DNA of 64,000 nt from Glaciecola amylolytica (lineage in GTDB: Bacteria > Bacteroidota > Bacteroidia > Flavobacteriales_D > Crocinitomicaceae). Of this stretch, positions 24,837-33,951 are shown in pieces (the stretch's first letter is position 1; every line of letters begins with the position of its first letter). The stretch is taken from assembly GCA_003856375.1 (NCBI GenBank), contig CP034120.1:4459501-4523500 (forward strand), given 5' to 3'. Made by a program: the position numbers and the translations under genes. The notes under the pieces were generated by a model. The model saw only the letters and a list, made by a program, of their open reading frames with translations. It was not told the DNA's origin and searched no databases.

Positions 24837-26367
24837 CCGGGTTCATTTCAAGCGTTTCTTCGATATCCCAATTCGGTCGCAGCTTTGATTTCAGATCGAA
24901 ACGAACAACCTGTTCCGGTTGTGATCTTTTCTCCCAATTCCCGGTATCCCATTTCCGGTTCTTGTTTTCATCCCGGATACAGCGAATCTGATAAACCGCA
25001 GGAATGATCTTTTCCCAGGATACGACCGAGTCCGAATCCGATTTGTAATAAGTACGAACAGCATTCGTTCCATCCATCAATTGGATGATCCAATCTCCTT
25101 TCAGACTTGCAGCATTCAATTTTAAATTGGAGAAATCCGAAAGCCGCAGCGTTTTCAATTCCACTTTGAGAGAATCATTCAGGTTGGATTTTCCCTTCAG
25201 TGCGCCCATTTTGAAATTGATCAGTAAATCAAAAGAAATGGTTGATTTCGGAATAATCTGCAATTGATTTCCCGAAAGAATATAGCTGTAATTGACCTTG
25301 ATTTTCGTTTTATCTTCAGCGACAATCAAAGAGGTATCAATACTTTCAATGAGTTCATTGGTTTCGAAAAGAATGGTGTCGCCAAGAGTCCAGGAAGCCT
25401 TGTAGGCCTTACTCATGATTGAAAAATTCTTTTTCCGGTCCTTGAGAGGGATGATCTTCGTAATCGTATCTGTTCCGTCCGTAAACAGGTAAACGTCATT
25501 TTCAACGATCGGTAAAGCGAAGAGAATCGAGTCTGTTTCAAAACGTTTGATCAACTGAATCGGCTGAGAATTGACTACCAGCTGAGATTCGCTGATTTCC
25601 TTTCCGTAAGCGAAAGCCGTTCCCGGATTCAAGGATTTTATCTGAAGCTTTTTCACCGGATTTTTCGGTTTGGATGCCGGCAGGTGATAGAACACACTGT
25701 CGCTGCTCGAAACAATTCCGGTAGAGTAGGAAACGTCTTCACCGATTGAAGGAAGGCGATCCTTGTTTGAATCCAGGTAAGCAAACAGTTGATAATTTCC
25801 AGGCTTCAGATATGAAAATTCGAATTCGCCTTTTGCATCACTTTTACAGATGTAAGCAGGGGCAGTTTTATACGGATCACTCACAGAATCATACAACCCG
25901 ACGGTAAATCCGTTGCTGGGTTTGTTCGAAAAACCGTCAGTGATTACTCCACGAATTTTTAATGAATCGATCTTATCTCCGGTCGAGAACACAAATTGAT
26001 GAATGGTGTCGTTTTTCTCATTCAGATCTTTGATCGTTCCGTTGAGCTGAATGATATAAGTGGTATTTGGCTGCAGAGTTCCATCCCATTTAATGCTGAT
26101 ATCACGTTTGTTCGAAGTGATTTCCAGTTTTCCCGCATTCGGATTCATGACCGCGGTATTCGACGGATCATTCAAGGTGAAATACTCATCGAAACGAACA
26201 CGCAATTCCTGCTGGTTCACATGCAAAGCTCCCTGTTCCGGATTTTGAGATCCTTCTACCGGTCTGGCCGCACGATCATCAGCCGGTCCTCCGGTTAAGG
26301 GTACAATTTCTGCACAACCAACAAGCAGGAAGAAGAAAATCCCTAAAAACAGTGAGTACCGAGCCAT
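24829..26367 (-). CDS. Ig-like (Big_5) domain lipoprotein
   Basis: About 512 residues from the ATG at 26367; a TTG two codons earlier is less likely. Signal peptide with lipobox (LVGC). A Big_5 Ig-like domain (about 40-130) shows 'LRVRFDEYFTLNDPS', 'TLQPNTTYIIQLNGTIKDLNEKN' and 'HQFVFSTG'. A SpaA/carboxypeptidase-regulatory-like beta domain follows ('GEFEFSYLKPGNYQLFAYLDSNKD'), then less defined beta-rich parts and an 'IRCIRDENKNRKWDTG' segment of the same type near the C-terminus. Such proteins are common surface lipoproteins in Bacteroidota; role unknown. It overlaps the flippase-like gene by 8 bp and the upstream reductase gene by 25 bp, a tight operon. Confidence 0.85.
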   Translation of the reverse strand: MARYSLFLGIFFFLLVGCAEIVPLTGGPADDRAARPVEGSQNPEQGALHVNQQELRVRFDEYFTLNDPSNTAVMNPNAGKLEITSNKRDISIKWDGTLQPNTTYIIQLNGTIKDLNEKNDTIHQFVFSTGDKIDSLKIRGVITDGFSNKPSNGFTVGLYDSVSDPYKTAPAYICKSDAKGEFEFSYLKPGNYQLFAYLDSNKDRLPSIGEDVSYSTGIVSSSDSVFYHLPASKPKNPVKKLQIKSLNPGTAFAYGKEISESQLVVNSQPIQLIKRFETDSILFALPIVENDVYLFTDGTDTITKIIPLKDRKKNFSIMSKAYKASWTLGDTILFETNELIESIDTSLIVAEDKTKIKVNYSYILSGNQLQIIPKSTISFDLLINFKMGALKGKSNLNDSLKVELKTLRLSDFSNLKLNAASLKGDWIIQLMDGTNAVRTYYKSDSDSVVSWEKIIPAVYQIRCIRDENKNRKWDTGNWEKRSQPEQVVRFDLKSKLRPNWDIEETLEMNPDE

Positions 26368-26825
26368 TCGCAAAGTTCATTTAAATTGATAGCATCAATT
26401 GAATCAAAATCATTCAATGCAGCACTATCGACGTCCAAAATAGCAACAATCTGACCATTTTTACGAATAGGAACCACAATTTCGCTTTTACTGTCGCTTG
26501 AACAGGCAATGTGTCCGGGAAAAGCATCTACATCCGGAACAACCAATGTTTCGTTTTGTTTCCATGCAGAACCGCAAACGCCTTTTCCGAAAGCAATCCG
26601 GGTACAGGCAATCGGACCTTGAAACGGGCCTAAAACAAGCTCGTCTTTTTCAACCAGGTAAAACCCGATCCAAAAGAAATCGAAAGTCATTTTCAAGGCA
26701 GAAGCCGTATTGGCAAGATTTGCCACTAAGTTGGATTCACCGGTACAAAGTGCTTTCACCTGTGGGAGCAAAACACGGTATTTTTCTTCTTTGGAAGATT
26801 GTGCGATTAATAATTCTTCTGCCAT
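26343..26825 (-). CDS. free methionine-(R)-sulfoxide reductase, GAF domain
   Basis: 160 residues, one GAF domain. The three family cysteines are Cys74, Cys84 and Cys108. Their spacing (10 and 24 residues) equals that of E. coli fRMsr (Cys84, Cys94, Cys118), so the enzyme should reduce free Met-R-sulfoxide. Motifs: 'GPFQGPIACTRIAFGKGVCGSAW' and 'VPDVDAFPGHIACSSDSKSEIVVP'. The ATG at 26825 is 6 bp after a perfect TACTTTTG box; longer frames start at TTG within a dispersed repeat and are unlikely. First gene of a three-gene operon with the Ig-like lipoprotein and the flippase-like protein. Confidence 0.92.
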   Translation of the reverse strand: MAEELLIAQSSKEEKYRVLLPQVKALCTGESNLVANLANTASALKMTFDFFWIGFYLVEKDELVLGPFQGPIACTRIAFGKGVCGSAWKQNETLVVPDVDAFPGHIACSSDSKSEIVVPIRKNGQIVAILDVDSAALNDFDSIDAINLNELCEWLGTHCF

Positions 26826-26831
26826 GAGGTA

Positions 26832-26839
26832 CAAAAGTA
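26832..26839 (-). promoter_or_regulatory. -7 promoter element of the fRMsr operon
   Basis: TACTTTTG on the minus strand, 6 bp upstream of the ATG at 26825, predicting a very short leader. A copy of the 61-bp-type repeat begins 11 bp further upstream. Confidence 0.6.
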
Positions 26840-26850
26840 AGGAGAAAAAT

Positions 26851-26895
26851 CGCAGCTTTTGAAGATTGAGTCGCGACAAACGTCAGTGCGGAAGA
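26851..26895. repeat. diverged single copy of the 61-bp repeat
   Basis: About 40 of 46 positions match the unit at 689-749 over the core that contains CTTTTGAAGA and GACAAACGT. All the mismatches I can see are transitions. It lies upstream of a minus-strand gene start in the same orientation as the array near 689. Confidence 0.75.
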
Positions 26896-26993
26896 GATAA
26901 AGGAATGAAATTCCTTAAGTACCTAAAATGAGTTCTTTCGATAAAAAAATCAAAAAAAAGCATTTTGCGAAATGATATTTTTACATAACTTAA

Positions 26994-27734
26994 ATGGAAA
27001 AACAAAAAAACATGCTTGATTTAAGCCAATTGGATAAGATTCTTTTTTTAGACATTGAAACGGTTCCGGAAGTGTATCATTATACCGATCTGGAATTGGA
27101 AACCACGAAATTATTTGATTCGAAGAATGCGCGTTATCTCACTGAAAACAAAACAAAAGAAGATGTTTACAACGAAAAAGCAGGAATTTATGCCGAATTC
27201 GGAAAGATCGTCTGTATTTCCGTCGGGTTTGTTCACCAATCCGCTACGGGAAGATCTATTCGGATGACTTCTTTTGCACACGATGACGAAGAAACGCTGC
27301 TTCGTCAATTTGTGAGATTGCTTGAAAATAATTACAACTCTCCGAAACACGTATTGTGCGGACACAATTCCAAGGAATTTGATATTCCGTTTATCTGCAG
27401 AAGATTGCTGATTCACGGTATCGGACTTCCGAATGTGTTGAATATAGCAGGGAAAAAACCATGGGAAATTCAACATCTGGACACCATGGAATTATGGAAA
27501 TTCGGAGATTATAAGGCATACACCAGCTTGGCTTTGCTGTGTCATATATTTAAGATCCCGACTCCGAAAGATGATATTTCTGGGGCAGATGTAGCCCGGG
27601 TATATTATGAAGAACAGGATTTGAACCGGATTCGCATTTATTGCGAGAAGGATGTGATAGCCTTGATTCAACTATTTCTGAGAATGAACGGCGAACCACT
27701 GGTCGATGAAGGAGAAATCTACGTGAAAGAATAA
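26994..27734 (+). CDS. 3'-5' exonuclease of the DEDD superfamily (PolB-like)
   Basis: 246 residues. An RNase H-like exonuclease fold with the first acidic pair in 'ILFLDIETVPE' (Asp20, Glu22), then 'VLCGHNSKEFDIPFICRRL' with the second Asp, and 'IRIYCEKDVIALIQLFLRM' with the last. This matches the family annotated as predicted 3'-5' exonuclease related to the exonuclease domain of PolB. No polymerase domain follows. Substrate DNA is likely; its repair or processing role is unknown. The ATG at 26994 or the one at 27012 could be used; upstream I see only a poor -7 box. Confidence 0.85.
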   Translation: MEKQKNMLDLSQLDKILFLDIETVPEVYHYTDLELETTKLFDSKNARYLTENKTKEDVYNEKAGIYAEFGKIVCISVGFVHQSATGRSIRMTSFAHDDEETLLRQFVRLLENNYNSPKHVLCGHNSKEFDIPFICRRLLIHGIGLPNVLNIAGKKPWEIQHLDTMELWKFGDYKAYTSLALLCHIFKIPTPKDDISGADVARVYYEEQDLNRIRIYCEKDVIALIQLFLRMNGEPLVDEGEIYVKE

Positions 27735-27826
27735 TTTTTGATATTGTATGAAAAAAGTAGGGCGACTTTAATCAAACAACAAGGAGAATTTTTACTTACT
27801 TAGTCGTTTAATTATTAAAACTACTT

Positions 27827-28285
27827 ATGAAAATTATCCTTTTTTGCCTCTGCCTGATGAGCTTTAATTTCCTGAAAGCCCAGGAAGTGATTAACTATTA
27901 TGGTAAATCAATCACGATTCAAGGTCCCAAGTGCTTTTCAATGGAAATCAACGGAACCACTTTGGAATATCATCAAAAAATAGTAGGAGACGACTTGTAT
28001 GTTACTGTCCTGAGAAAAAGAGGAGACGGAGCGATCCACGAGATAAATGTTCGTAAAGTTTCAGTAAAAGTCATTACCGACAACGTGTTTAAGATCGAAT
28101 ACTTGAATACATACGGTGAGATGTATTCGTGTAAGGTTTTAACCGATCTGGATAAAGTTTCCTCAACGGTTTATGAAAAATCTGGTGGGAAAAGTACGAT
28201 GGAAACAAACATCGCGATCTATTTTGCGGATAAAAAACAGTTAAGTGATTTCATTGAAGAAATCAAAAAGAAAAGAGGTTTCTGA
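27827..28285 (+). CDS. hypothetical secreted protein
   Basis: 152 residues with a clear signal peptide (cleavage near 'NFLKAQ'). The mature part of about 133 residues is predicted beta-rich, with 'VINYYGKSITIQGPKCFSMEING' and 'VLTDLDKVSSTVYEKSGGKSTMETNIAIYF', and ends in the basic tail 'EEIKKKRGF'. I recognise no family. It stands alone and ends at a strong terminator shared with the convergent metalloprotease gene. Confidence 0.6.
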   Translation: MKIILFCLCLMSFNFLKAQEVINYYGKSITIQGPKCFSMEINGTTLEYHQKIVGDDLYVTVLRKRGDGAIHEINVRKVSVKVITDNVFKIEYLNTYGEMYSCKVLTDLDKVSSTVYEKSGGKSTMETNIAIYFADKKQLSDFIEEIKKKRGF

Positions 28286-28305
28286 GAAGAACAGAGATAA
28301 AAGAG

Positions 28306-28336
28306 AAAAGCCCCGACAGGTATCGTCGGGGCTTTT
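28306..28336. terminator. bidirectional intrinsic terminator
   Basis: AAAAGCCCCGAC (28306-28317) and GTCGGGGCTTTT (28325-28336) form a perfect GC-rich stem with A and T tracts. It sits between convergent genes and suits both directions. Confidence 0.92.
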
Positions 28337-28360
28337 CTTATTGGTTTCAGTTTAATAATC

Positions 28361-30565
28361 TTACTTCTTTACGAAAGTCAAAGTTCTCTGACCAGAACCA
28401 TCAAGCATCTGAATCAGGTAAGTACCTGCAGAAAGATTGGAAGTTGCAATGTAAACCAGGTTGTTTCCTTCGTTTGCAAGAACGGTATGTTGTTCCAATC
28501 TTTTTCCGGTTAAATCAGTCACATAGAATGTCACCTCATTGCTTGCAACTTTAGAGCTGAAAGCAACTTGTACTTCGTTATCCGCCGGATTCGGGAACAA
28601 GCTGATGTTTGCAAGAGATCCCAGATCTTCCAATCCTGCAGTTACAGGTTCTTCAGAAGGAGATCCTGCGTAAATGTTGATGTCATCGATATAAACATTG
28701 TTTCCACCACCTGAAGTAAGCTGGAATTTGTATCGGAAATTGTCTGTCCAGAACGCGCTGGTAACATTTGTTACGTGAACAGTCAACCAATCATTGGAAG
28801 TTGGTGTCCATGCTGAAGTTGCAGTAGCCGTTCCCGACATAGAAGTTGAGGTAACGCTCTTGCGAACTTCCCACGTTTCTCCACAGTCTTTCGATAAAAG
28901 AACTCTTAAAATATCGTTGTTTGAAGATGTTCTTTTTCTGTAAGCACATTTAAAAGAAAGCGTCACTCCCGTTCCAGCATTAACAGAAGACAAATCAACT
29001 GGTCCTGAGATTAACTCATCTACCTGACCAACTGTTTGATTGAAATTGGAAAGTTTTGCAGAGTTCGTCCCTGTTTTTCCCGCTGTAGTTGTTACTTCCC
29101 ATGCATTACCACCTGCATTTTCCACAAACCAACTTGGATTGTTCAATGTCGTAGTGTTTTCAAAACTTTCATAGAAAGGAAGTCCTCCTCCTGAAGGAAG
29201 CACAGTAATGTATCCTGCAATATCCGAAGTGCTGTTTGAGCTTCCGTCTGTAGCAACCAATTTTACCGGATATGTTCCCGGTGTGTTGTAAGTGATTGTT
29301 GGGTTTTGAGAAGAAGAGTTTGCCGGAGAACCTCCAGCGAAAGTCCAGTTCCAACCATTTGCAGTGTTATAAGATTCATCGGTAAACTGGATAGCTTCAC
29401 CTGCACAAATCACTTTTCGCTGCGTGCTGAATTTTGCCGTACACAAAGTTGGTGCGGTATTGATTCCTGTTGCCAATTGAGTAGCCGCTGATATGATCTG
29501 ATTACGTCCACCGGTTGAACTTGTCAACGCAGCACGCATTCTTGTTACCTGTCCTTGTGTAAACATTTTTGAACAGTAAGAATAATCCATGTAATTTTCT
29601 ACGTTATCAACCACGTTTGTTGTCCATGAACTAAAACCGTTCGGATCATTTGTATCGTCACATGAATTAGCTGTAAGATTACAAGAAGTTACACCGATAC
29701 ACAACGGAGTGTCCTGTACGTGATCATCCTGACCACAGCTGGAAGCATTTCCGGGATTGTTATCATCTCCCCAAGTATGAGAAAGATTCAGCCAGTGACC
29801 AACCTCATGCGTCAAAGCTCTGCTTGAGTTTAAGTTAGAAGTTCCGATTGATCCGGTGTAATTGTCCAACATGAAAATTCCGTTGTAGAACATTCCCTGA
29901 GCACTTGCAGTAGAACCACCCATCGGGTTGAAAGTATAACCGGCAGCTCCACCAATGTCAGATGCTACATAAATATTCAAATATTGTGTGTGAGGCCAGA
30001 TTCCCTGATAGATATCATTTCCTGCAATCACTGCATTTACCTGAGCTTGTCCGCTTTCTCCGTCAGCCGTTAAAGCAGTCACAGTTCTTGTGATTCCTGC
30101 GAAACAAGCACCATTCGGAGCTTTTCTTGCCAATTCGAATTCGATTTCAACGTCTTTAGGCATTCCAAGGAAAGGAGCCTGAACGTTATTTGCATCTGCA
30201 TTCAATCTGCGGTAATCGCGGTTCAAAATAGCAACTGCATCCAGAATCTGTTCTTTTGAAATGTTCTCGGAACCGTTGTTATGCAAAATGTGAAATACGA
30301 TTGGAATTTTGTAAACCGTTGCCTTCGTGGTGCTGTTGTCACCTTTCGATTTGGCTTGATTTTCACTTTCCTGCTGTGCCTGAGCAATCAGAGCCGCCAT
30401 TTTGGGGTCCTTTTTCAGTTCAGCTAATTTCTTGTGTGAAGCACAGTATTCTACGTGTTCACCTTCGCGCATATTGGATTTATCTAAAATGCGCTCTTGC
30501 TGTTGAGCAAAGCTCCAGGAAGTAAGAAGAGAGATTCCTAGGAGAGAGTAAATTGTTTTCTTCAT
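28361..30565 (-). CDS. T9SS-exported M43 (pappalysin-type) metalloprotease, copy 1
   Basis: 734 residues from the ATG at 30565; a TTG at 30577 is not preferred. Signal peptide about 1-21; a pro-region ending near 85; the metzincin domain with the zinc motif HEVGHWLNLSH (253-263: His253, Glu254, His257, His263) and a Met-turn 'VENYMDYSYCSKMFT'. A PKD domain ('WNWTFAGGSPANSSSQNPTITYNTPG') follows, then a MAM/jelly-roll-like beta domain ('LPFYESFENTTTLNNPSWFVENAGGNAWEVTT') and a T9SS tail with 'LFPNPADNEVQVAFSSK'. It should digest proteins outside the cell. It lies 211 bp from a close paralogue in the same orientation; each has its own terminator. Confidence 0.93.
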   Translation of the reverse strand: MKKTIYSLLGISLLTSWSFAQQQERILDKSNMREGEHVEYCASHKKLAELKKDPKMAALIAQAQQESENQAKSKGDNSTTKATVYKIPIVFHILHNNGSENISKEQILDAVAILNRDYRRLNADANNVQAPFLGMPKDVEIEFELARKAPNGACFAGITRTVTALTADGESGQAQVNAVIAGNDIYQGIWPHTQYLNIYVASDIGGAAGYTFNPMGGSTASAQGMFYNGIFMLDNYTGSIGTSNLNSSRALTHEVGHWLNLSHTWGDDNNPGNASSCGQDDHVQDTPLCIGVTSCNLTANSCDDTNDPNGFSSWTTNVVDNVENYMDYSYCSKMFTQGQVTRMRAALTSSTGGRNQIISAATQLATGINTAPTLCTAKFSTQRKVICAGEAIQFTDESYNTANGWNWTFAGGSPANSSSQNPTITYNTPGTYPVKLVATDGSSNSTSDIAGYITVLPSGGGLPFYESFENTTTLNNPSWFVENAGGNAWEVTTTAGKTGTNSAKLSNFNQTVGQVDELISGPVDLSSVNAGTGVTLSFKCAYRKRTSSNNDILRVLLSKDCGETWEVRKSVTSTSMSGTATATSAWTPTSNDWLTVHVTNVTSAFWTDNFRYKFQLTSGGGNNVYIDDINIYAGSPSEEPVTAGLEDLGSLANISLFPNPADNEVQVAFSSKVASNEVTFYVTDLTGKRLEQHTVLANEGNNLVYIATSNLSAGTYLIQMLDGSGQRTLTFVKK

Positions 30566-30735
30566 TTTATTATTCAAGCTAGTCTTTACAATATTGATTT
30601 AGAGAAGAGAGAAAAGTTGTAAAAACCTTGCAGTTCAATTCTCGAAAATTACTGACTTTTTGAATAATGGGGGCGGGCTATTGTTTTAAGTGTCTAAATT
30701 GTTGATTGAAAAGAATCCCCAATCGGATTAAAAAC

Positions 30736-30767
30736 AAACAGCTTAGTATTTTTTTACTAAGCTGTTT
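30736..30767 (-). terminator. intrinsic terminator of the second M43 gene
   Basis: AAACAGCTTAGTA (30736-30748) and TACTAAGCTGTTT (30755-30767) form a 13-bp stem just past the stop at 30777. The T/A tract lies in the loop. Confidence 0.7.
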
Positions 30768-30776
30768 GAAAAGAAA

Positions 30777-32948
30777 TTATTTTTTAACAAATTTAAAAGT
30801 CTTACCTGAAGCTGAATCAGCCAACTTAATCAAATACGTTCCCGCAGACAAATCTGCCGTTTCGATAAAGACTAAATTGGATCCTTCCTGAGCATTAACA
30901 GGAATAGATCGGATCATTTTTCCGGTTAAATCGGTTAAAACAAATACCAATTCGTTATTTCCTGTTTTGGAAGAGAAACTGATTTGAATTTCGTTGTCTG
31001 CAGGGTTCGGGAATAATTGAACATCCTCCAATGTTCCCAAATCAGATAATCCCAAAACGATGTCATCTGATGGAGGACCTGCGTAAATATTGATATCATC
31101 TACGTAAACATTGTTTCCTCCTCCTGAAGTGAACTGGAACTTGAATCTGAAATCCGGCTGCCAGTAAGTGCTTGTAACGTTAGTCATATGGACAGTCACC
31201 CAGTCTGGCTGAGCAGGAGTCCATGCTGAAGTTGCCAGATTTGTTCCCGACATAGTCGTTGCGGTAAGTGTTCTTCTGACATCCCATGATGTTCCGCAGT
31301 TAGCGGTAAGAAGTACTCTTAAAATATCGTTGTTTGCAGAAGCTACTTTTCTATAAGCGTATCTGAAAGAGAAAGTAACATTAGATGCTGCAGTGATAGA
31401 AGACAAATCAATTGCTCTTGACATAAATTCATCCGTCTGTCCGCTTGCCTGTCCGAAGTTTGCCAGTTTCGCAGAATGTGTTCCTGTGTGACCAGCTGTT
31501 GTTGTAACAGACCAGGCATTCCCACCCGGATTTTCAACAAACCAATCCGGACTTGTCAAATTCGTCAGACTTTCGAAGCCCTCGTAAAAAGGAATTCCGG
31601 AAGGAGCTGCAAGAACAGTAATATATCCTGCAATATCAGAAGTGCTGTTGGTGCTTCCGTCTGTAGCAACCAGTTTTACTGCGTATACTCCCGGTGTATT
31701 ATAAGTTACCGATGGGTTTTGAGAAGATGAGCTTGAAGGAGTACCTCCTGTGAAAGTCCAGTTCCATCCGGTTGCAATGTTAAATGACTCGTCTGTGAAT
31801 TGGATAGTTTCTCCCTGACAAACTACTCGTTTAGGAGCACTGAATTTTGCTGTACAAAGAACAGGGGCAGTATTTGCTCCTACTGCAGTCAGGTTGGAAA
31901 CAGAGATAATATTTGCTCTTCCTGTAGAAGCTTGAGTAATTGCTGTTCTCATGCGGTCAACTTGCCCGATTGTGAACATTTTTGAACAATAGGAATAATC
32001 CATGTAGTTTTCAACGTTATCAATCTGATCAAATCCCCAATAAGCATTATCGGTATTGCAAGTATTTGCAGTCAGGGTGCAAGAAGTAGACCCTTTAGTA
32101 GCGGGAGTGTCATCCACGTTGTCATTTCCACAGCTGATACCTGGATCATTTGTGCCTCCCCAAGGATGTGATAAATTCAACCAATGTCCCACTTCATGAG
32201 TCAATGTGCGGCTTGAGTTTAAACTGGAAGTACCGATATCTCCGACATACGTACTTAATACCCAGATTCCGTTCATCATTGATGTAGCTGACCAGCCCGA
32301 AGGATTTGTTGTGTATCCGGCAGCTCCGCCAATGTTCTGACAAATGAAAATGTTCAGATATTTGTTACCCGGCCATTGACTGTTGTAAACATCATTTCCT
32401 GCAACGATTGCAGCTACCTGATCCTGACCATTTTCTCCGTCACTTGTTGCTGCATTTTGCGTTCGGGTAATTCCTGAGAAGCAAGCTCCATTAGGTGCTT
32501 TTGTTGCAAGAACGAATTTGATATCAGCTTTGCTTCGTAAACCTTGAAAAGGTGCCTGGATAGAAATTGTATCGGCATTCAACATGGCGTAATCTCTGTT
32601 CAGAATTGCCAATGCAGACATGATTTGTTCTTTGGAGATATTTTCCGATCCGCCATTGTGTAAAACGTGGAAAACTACAGGAATCGTATACTGTATAGCC
32701 TTTGTAGGGGTTGCTCCTCCTTTTTGGGCTTGCAGGGAGTTCTCAAATTCCAGTTGTTCTTTAGCGTATTGCTTGGCATATTCCGGATTTGCCATGAGCT
32801 CGTTCATTTTTTTGTGGGTCGCGCAATATTCGACATGTTCCCCTTCGCGTGTGTTCTGCTTATCGATTTTTCTTTCTGTATTTTGAGAAAAGACAGAACC
32901 GGAAACGCATAATGTTAGGGTTAAAAGAGTAGAGAATTGTTTTTTCAT
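30777..32948 (-). CDS. T9SS-exported M43 (pappalysin-type) metalloprotease, copy 2
   Basis: 723 residues, parallel to the neighbouring M43 gene along its whole length: signal peptide, pro-region with 'TREGEHVEYCATHKKMNELM', zinc motif 'HEVGHWLNLSHPWG', Met-turn 'VENYMDYSYCSKMFT', PKD ('WNWTFTGGTPSSSSSQNPSVTYN'), beta-sandwich ('IPFYEGFESLTNLTSPDWFVENPGGNAW') and T9SS tail ('LFPNPADNEIQISFSSK'). Identity between the two is high by eye, so this is a tandem duplication with later divergence. The region between the stop of one and the start of the other (30566-30776) holds only the terminator and the promoter. Both starts are followed within 20 bp upstream by related 'CTAGCTAG'-like sequences. 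Confidence 0.93.
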   Translation of the reverse strand: MKKQFSTLLTLTLCVSGSVFSQNTERKIDKQNTREGEHVEYCATHKKMNELMANPEYAKQYAKEQLEFENSLQAQKGGATPTKAIQYTIPVVFHVLHNGGSENISKEQIMSALAILNRDYAMLNADTISIQAPFQGLRSKADIKFVLATKAPNGACFSGITRTQNAATSDGENGQDQVAAIVAGNDVYNSQWPGNKYLNIFICQNIGGAAGYTTNPSGWSATSMMNGIWVLSTYVGDIGTSSLNSSRTLTHEVGHWLNLSHPWGGTNDPGISCGNDNVDDTPATKGSTSCTLTANTCNTDNAYWGFDQIDNVENYMDYSYCSKMFTIGQVDRMRTAITQASTGRANIISVSNLTAVGANTAPVLCTAKFSAPKRVVCQGETIQFTDESFNIATGWNWTFTGGTPSSSSSQNPSVTYNTPGVYAVKLVATDGSTNSTSDIAGYITVLAAPSGIPFYEGFESLTNLTSPDWFVENPGGNAWSVTTTAGHTGTHSAKLANFGQASGQTDEFMSRAIDLSSITAASNVTFSFRYAYRKVASANNDILRVLLTANCGTSWDVRRTLTATTMSGTNLATSAWTPAQPDWVTVHMTNVTSTYWQPDFRFKFQFTSGGGNNVYVDDINIYAGPPSDDIVLGLSDLGTLEDVQLFPNPADNEIQISFSSKTGNNELVFVLTDLTGKMIRSIPVNAQEGSNLVFIETADLSAGTYLIKLADSASGKTFKFVKK

Positions 32949-33080
32949 TATTAATAGTTCTAGCTAGTTTTATTAATAGAGTTTTATTTTGAGTGCAACA
33001 AGTTACGACATTTGTTTTATAAATAGAACTTTCTGTGAAAAATTTGCAAGCGAATGACTAACAATTCTTTAAAGTAGGCT

Positions 33081-33788
33081 TCACAATTCAATATCTCTGA
33101 GTGAATAAATAACTTTGTCTGTTTCCGTACCGTGAAGCAGCCTATGAAGTTTTTGGGAAACCAGTTCCGGAGAGTAAAGCTGATTGGACGTTTTGTACTC
33201 CTTAAACAGTTCTACTTCAGAGAACGTTTCCTTGCTTGAAGTGCGGATTACGGACTGCATTTCAGTGTCGACTACTCCGGGTGCAACCGACAGACAGTTG
33301 AAGCGGGATCGTCCAAGTTGGGATTCTTCCAATTGAATGGTTTGACAAAACAGATCCACTGCAGCTTTCGAAGCGCAATAAGAAGCCCAGGAGGCAATCG
33401 GATTTTTCCCTGCTCCCGAGCTGATGAACACCGCTTTGAAGGATTGATCTTTGCCGGTTTGCTGAAGCAGTTTTTGTAAAAGTACCGCTCCGGAAAACAA
33501 GTTTACTTGCATCACTTTCATCAACTCGTCGCCTGGCAGCCGTTCGAAATAATTGACTTCTCCCAGAATCCCGGCATTGTGAATGAAGATCAGTTCATCG
33601 GAGTTTAGATCCGGAAAGGAAAGTTTTGCAACGGAATCCGGAATACTCAGATCGCAAATGACGGGCGTATAGTTTGGATGTTCGATCGTGTGATTTCTAC
33701 CGATTCCGATAACTGTTTCTCCCTGCGACAAATAATTTTCTGCAATTGCTTTGCCGATTCCTCTCGATGTTCCTGTGATGATAACCAT
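33081..33788 (-). CDS. SDR family oxidoreductase (sepiapterin/benzil reductase-like)
   Basis: 235-residue short-chain dehydrogenase. Motifs: TGTSRGIGKA (5-14), 'IFIHNAG' in the NAG position, Ser in 'VFISSGAGK', and catalytic 'YCASKAAVD' (Tyr-x-x-x-Lys). The 'GIGRNH' after the second strand suggests an NADP preference. The overall form resembles sepiapterin reductase or (S)-benzoin-forming benzil reductase; the true substrate is unknown. Monocistronic, 163 bp downstream of the Cys/Met PLP enzyme gene with a strong terminator between them. Confidence 0.88.
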   Translation of the reverse strand: MVIITGTSRGIGKAIAENYLSQGETVIGIGRNHTIEHPNYTPVICDLSIPDSVAKLSFPDLNSDELIFIHNAGILGEVNYFERLPGDELMKVMQVNLFSGAVLLQKLLQQTGKDQSFKAVFISSGAGKNPIASWASYCASKAAVDLFCQTIQLEESQLGRSRFNCLSVAPGVVDTEMQSVIRTSSKETFSEVELFKEYKTSNQLYSPELVSQKLHRLLHGTETDKVIYSLRDIEL

Positions 33789-33899
33789 GATTCAAAATTT
33801 AATTGAAGATGGAGAATTGAAAAGTTTTCAAAGAGAATTCCCCTTCTTGTCAATGCTCCCTTTTACATTCTCAATTGATATTCGTTCTTAAACAAAAAA

Positions 33900-33929
33900 A
33901 GCGTTTCATCCTTTTGCCGGAGAAACGCT
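33900..33929 (-). terminator. intrinsic terminator of the PLP-enzyme gene
   Basis: AGCGTTTC (33900-33907) and GAAACGCT (33922-33929) around a 14-base loop. On the minus strand it is followed by a run of seven T (complement of the A run ending at 33900). Confidence 0.85.
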
Positions 33930-33951
33930 CTTAAATTACATTTATTCTTTA

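Noticed and set aside
26826-26879. N-terminal extension of the fRMsr protein
   Set aside because: It would need a TTG start inside a dispersed repeat and would run through the -7 box; the ATG at 26825 fits the family length.
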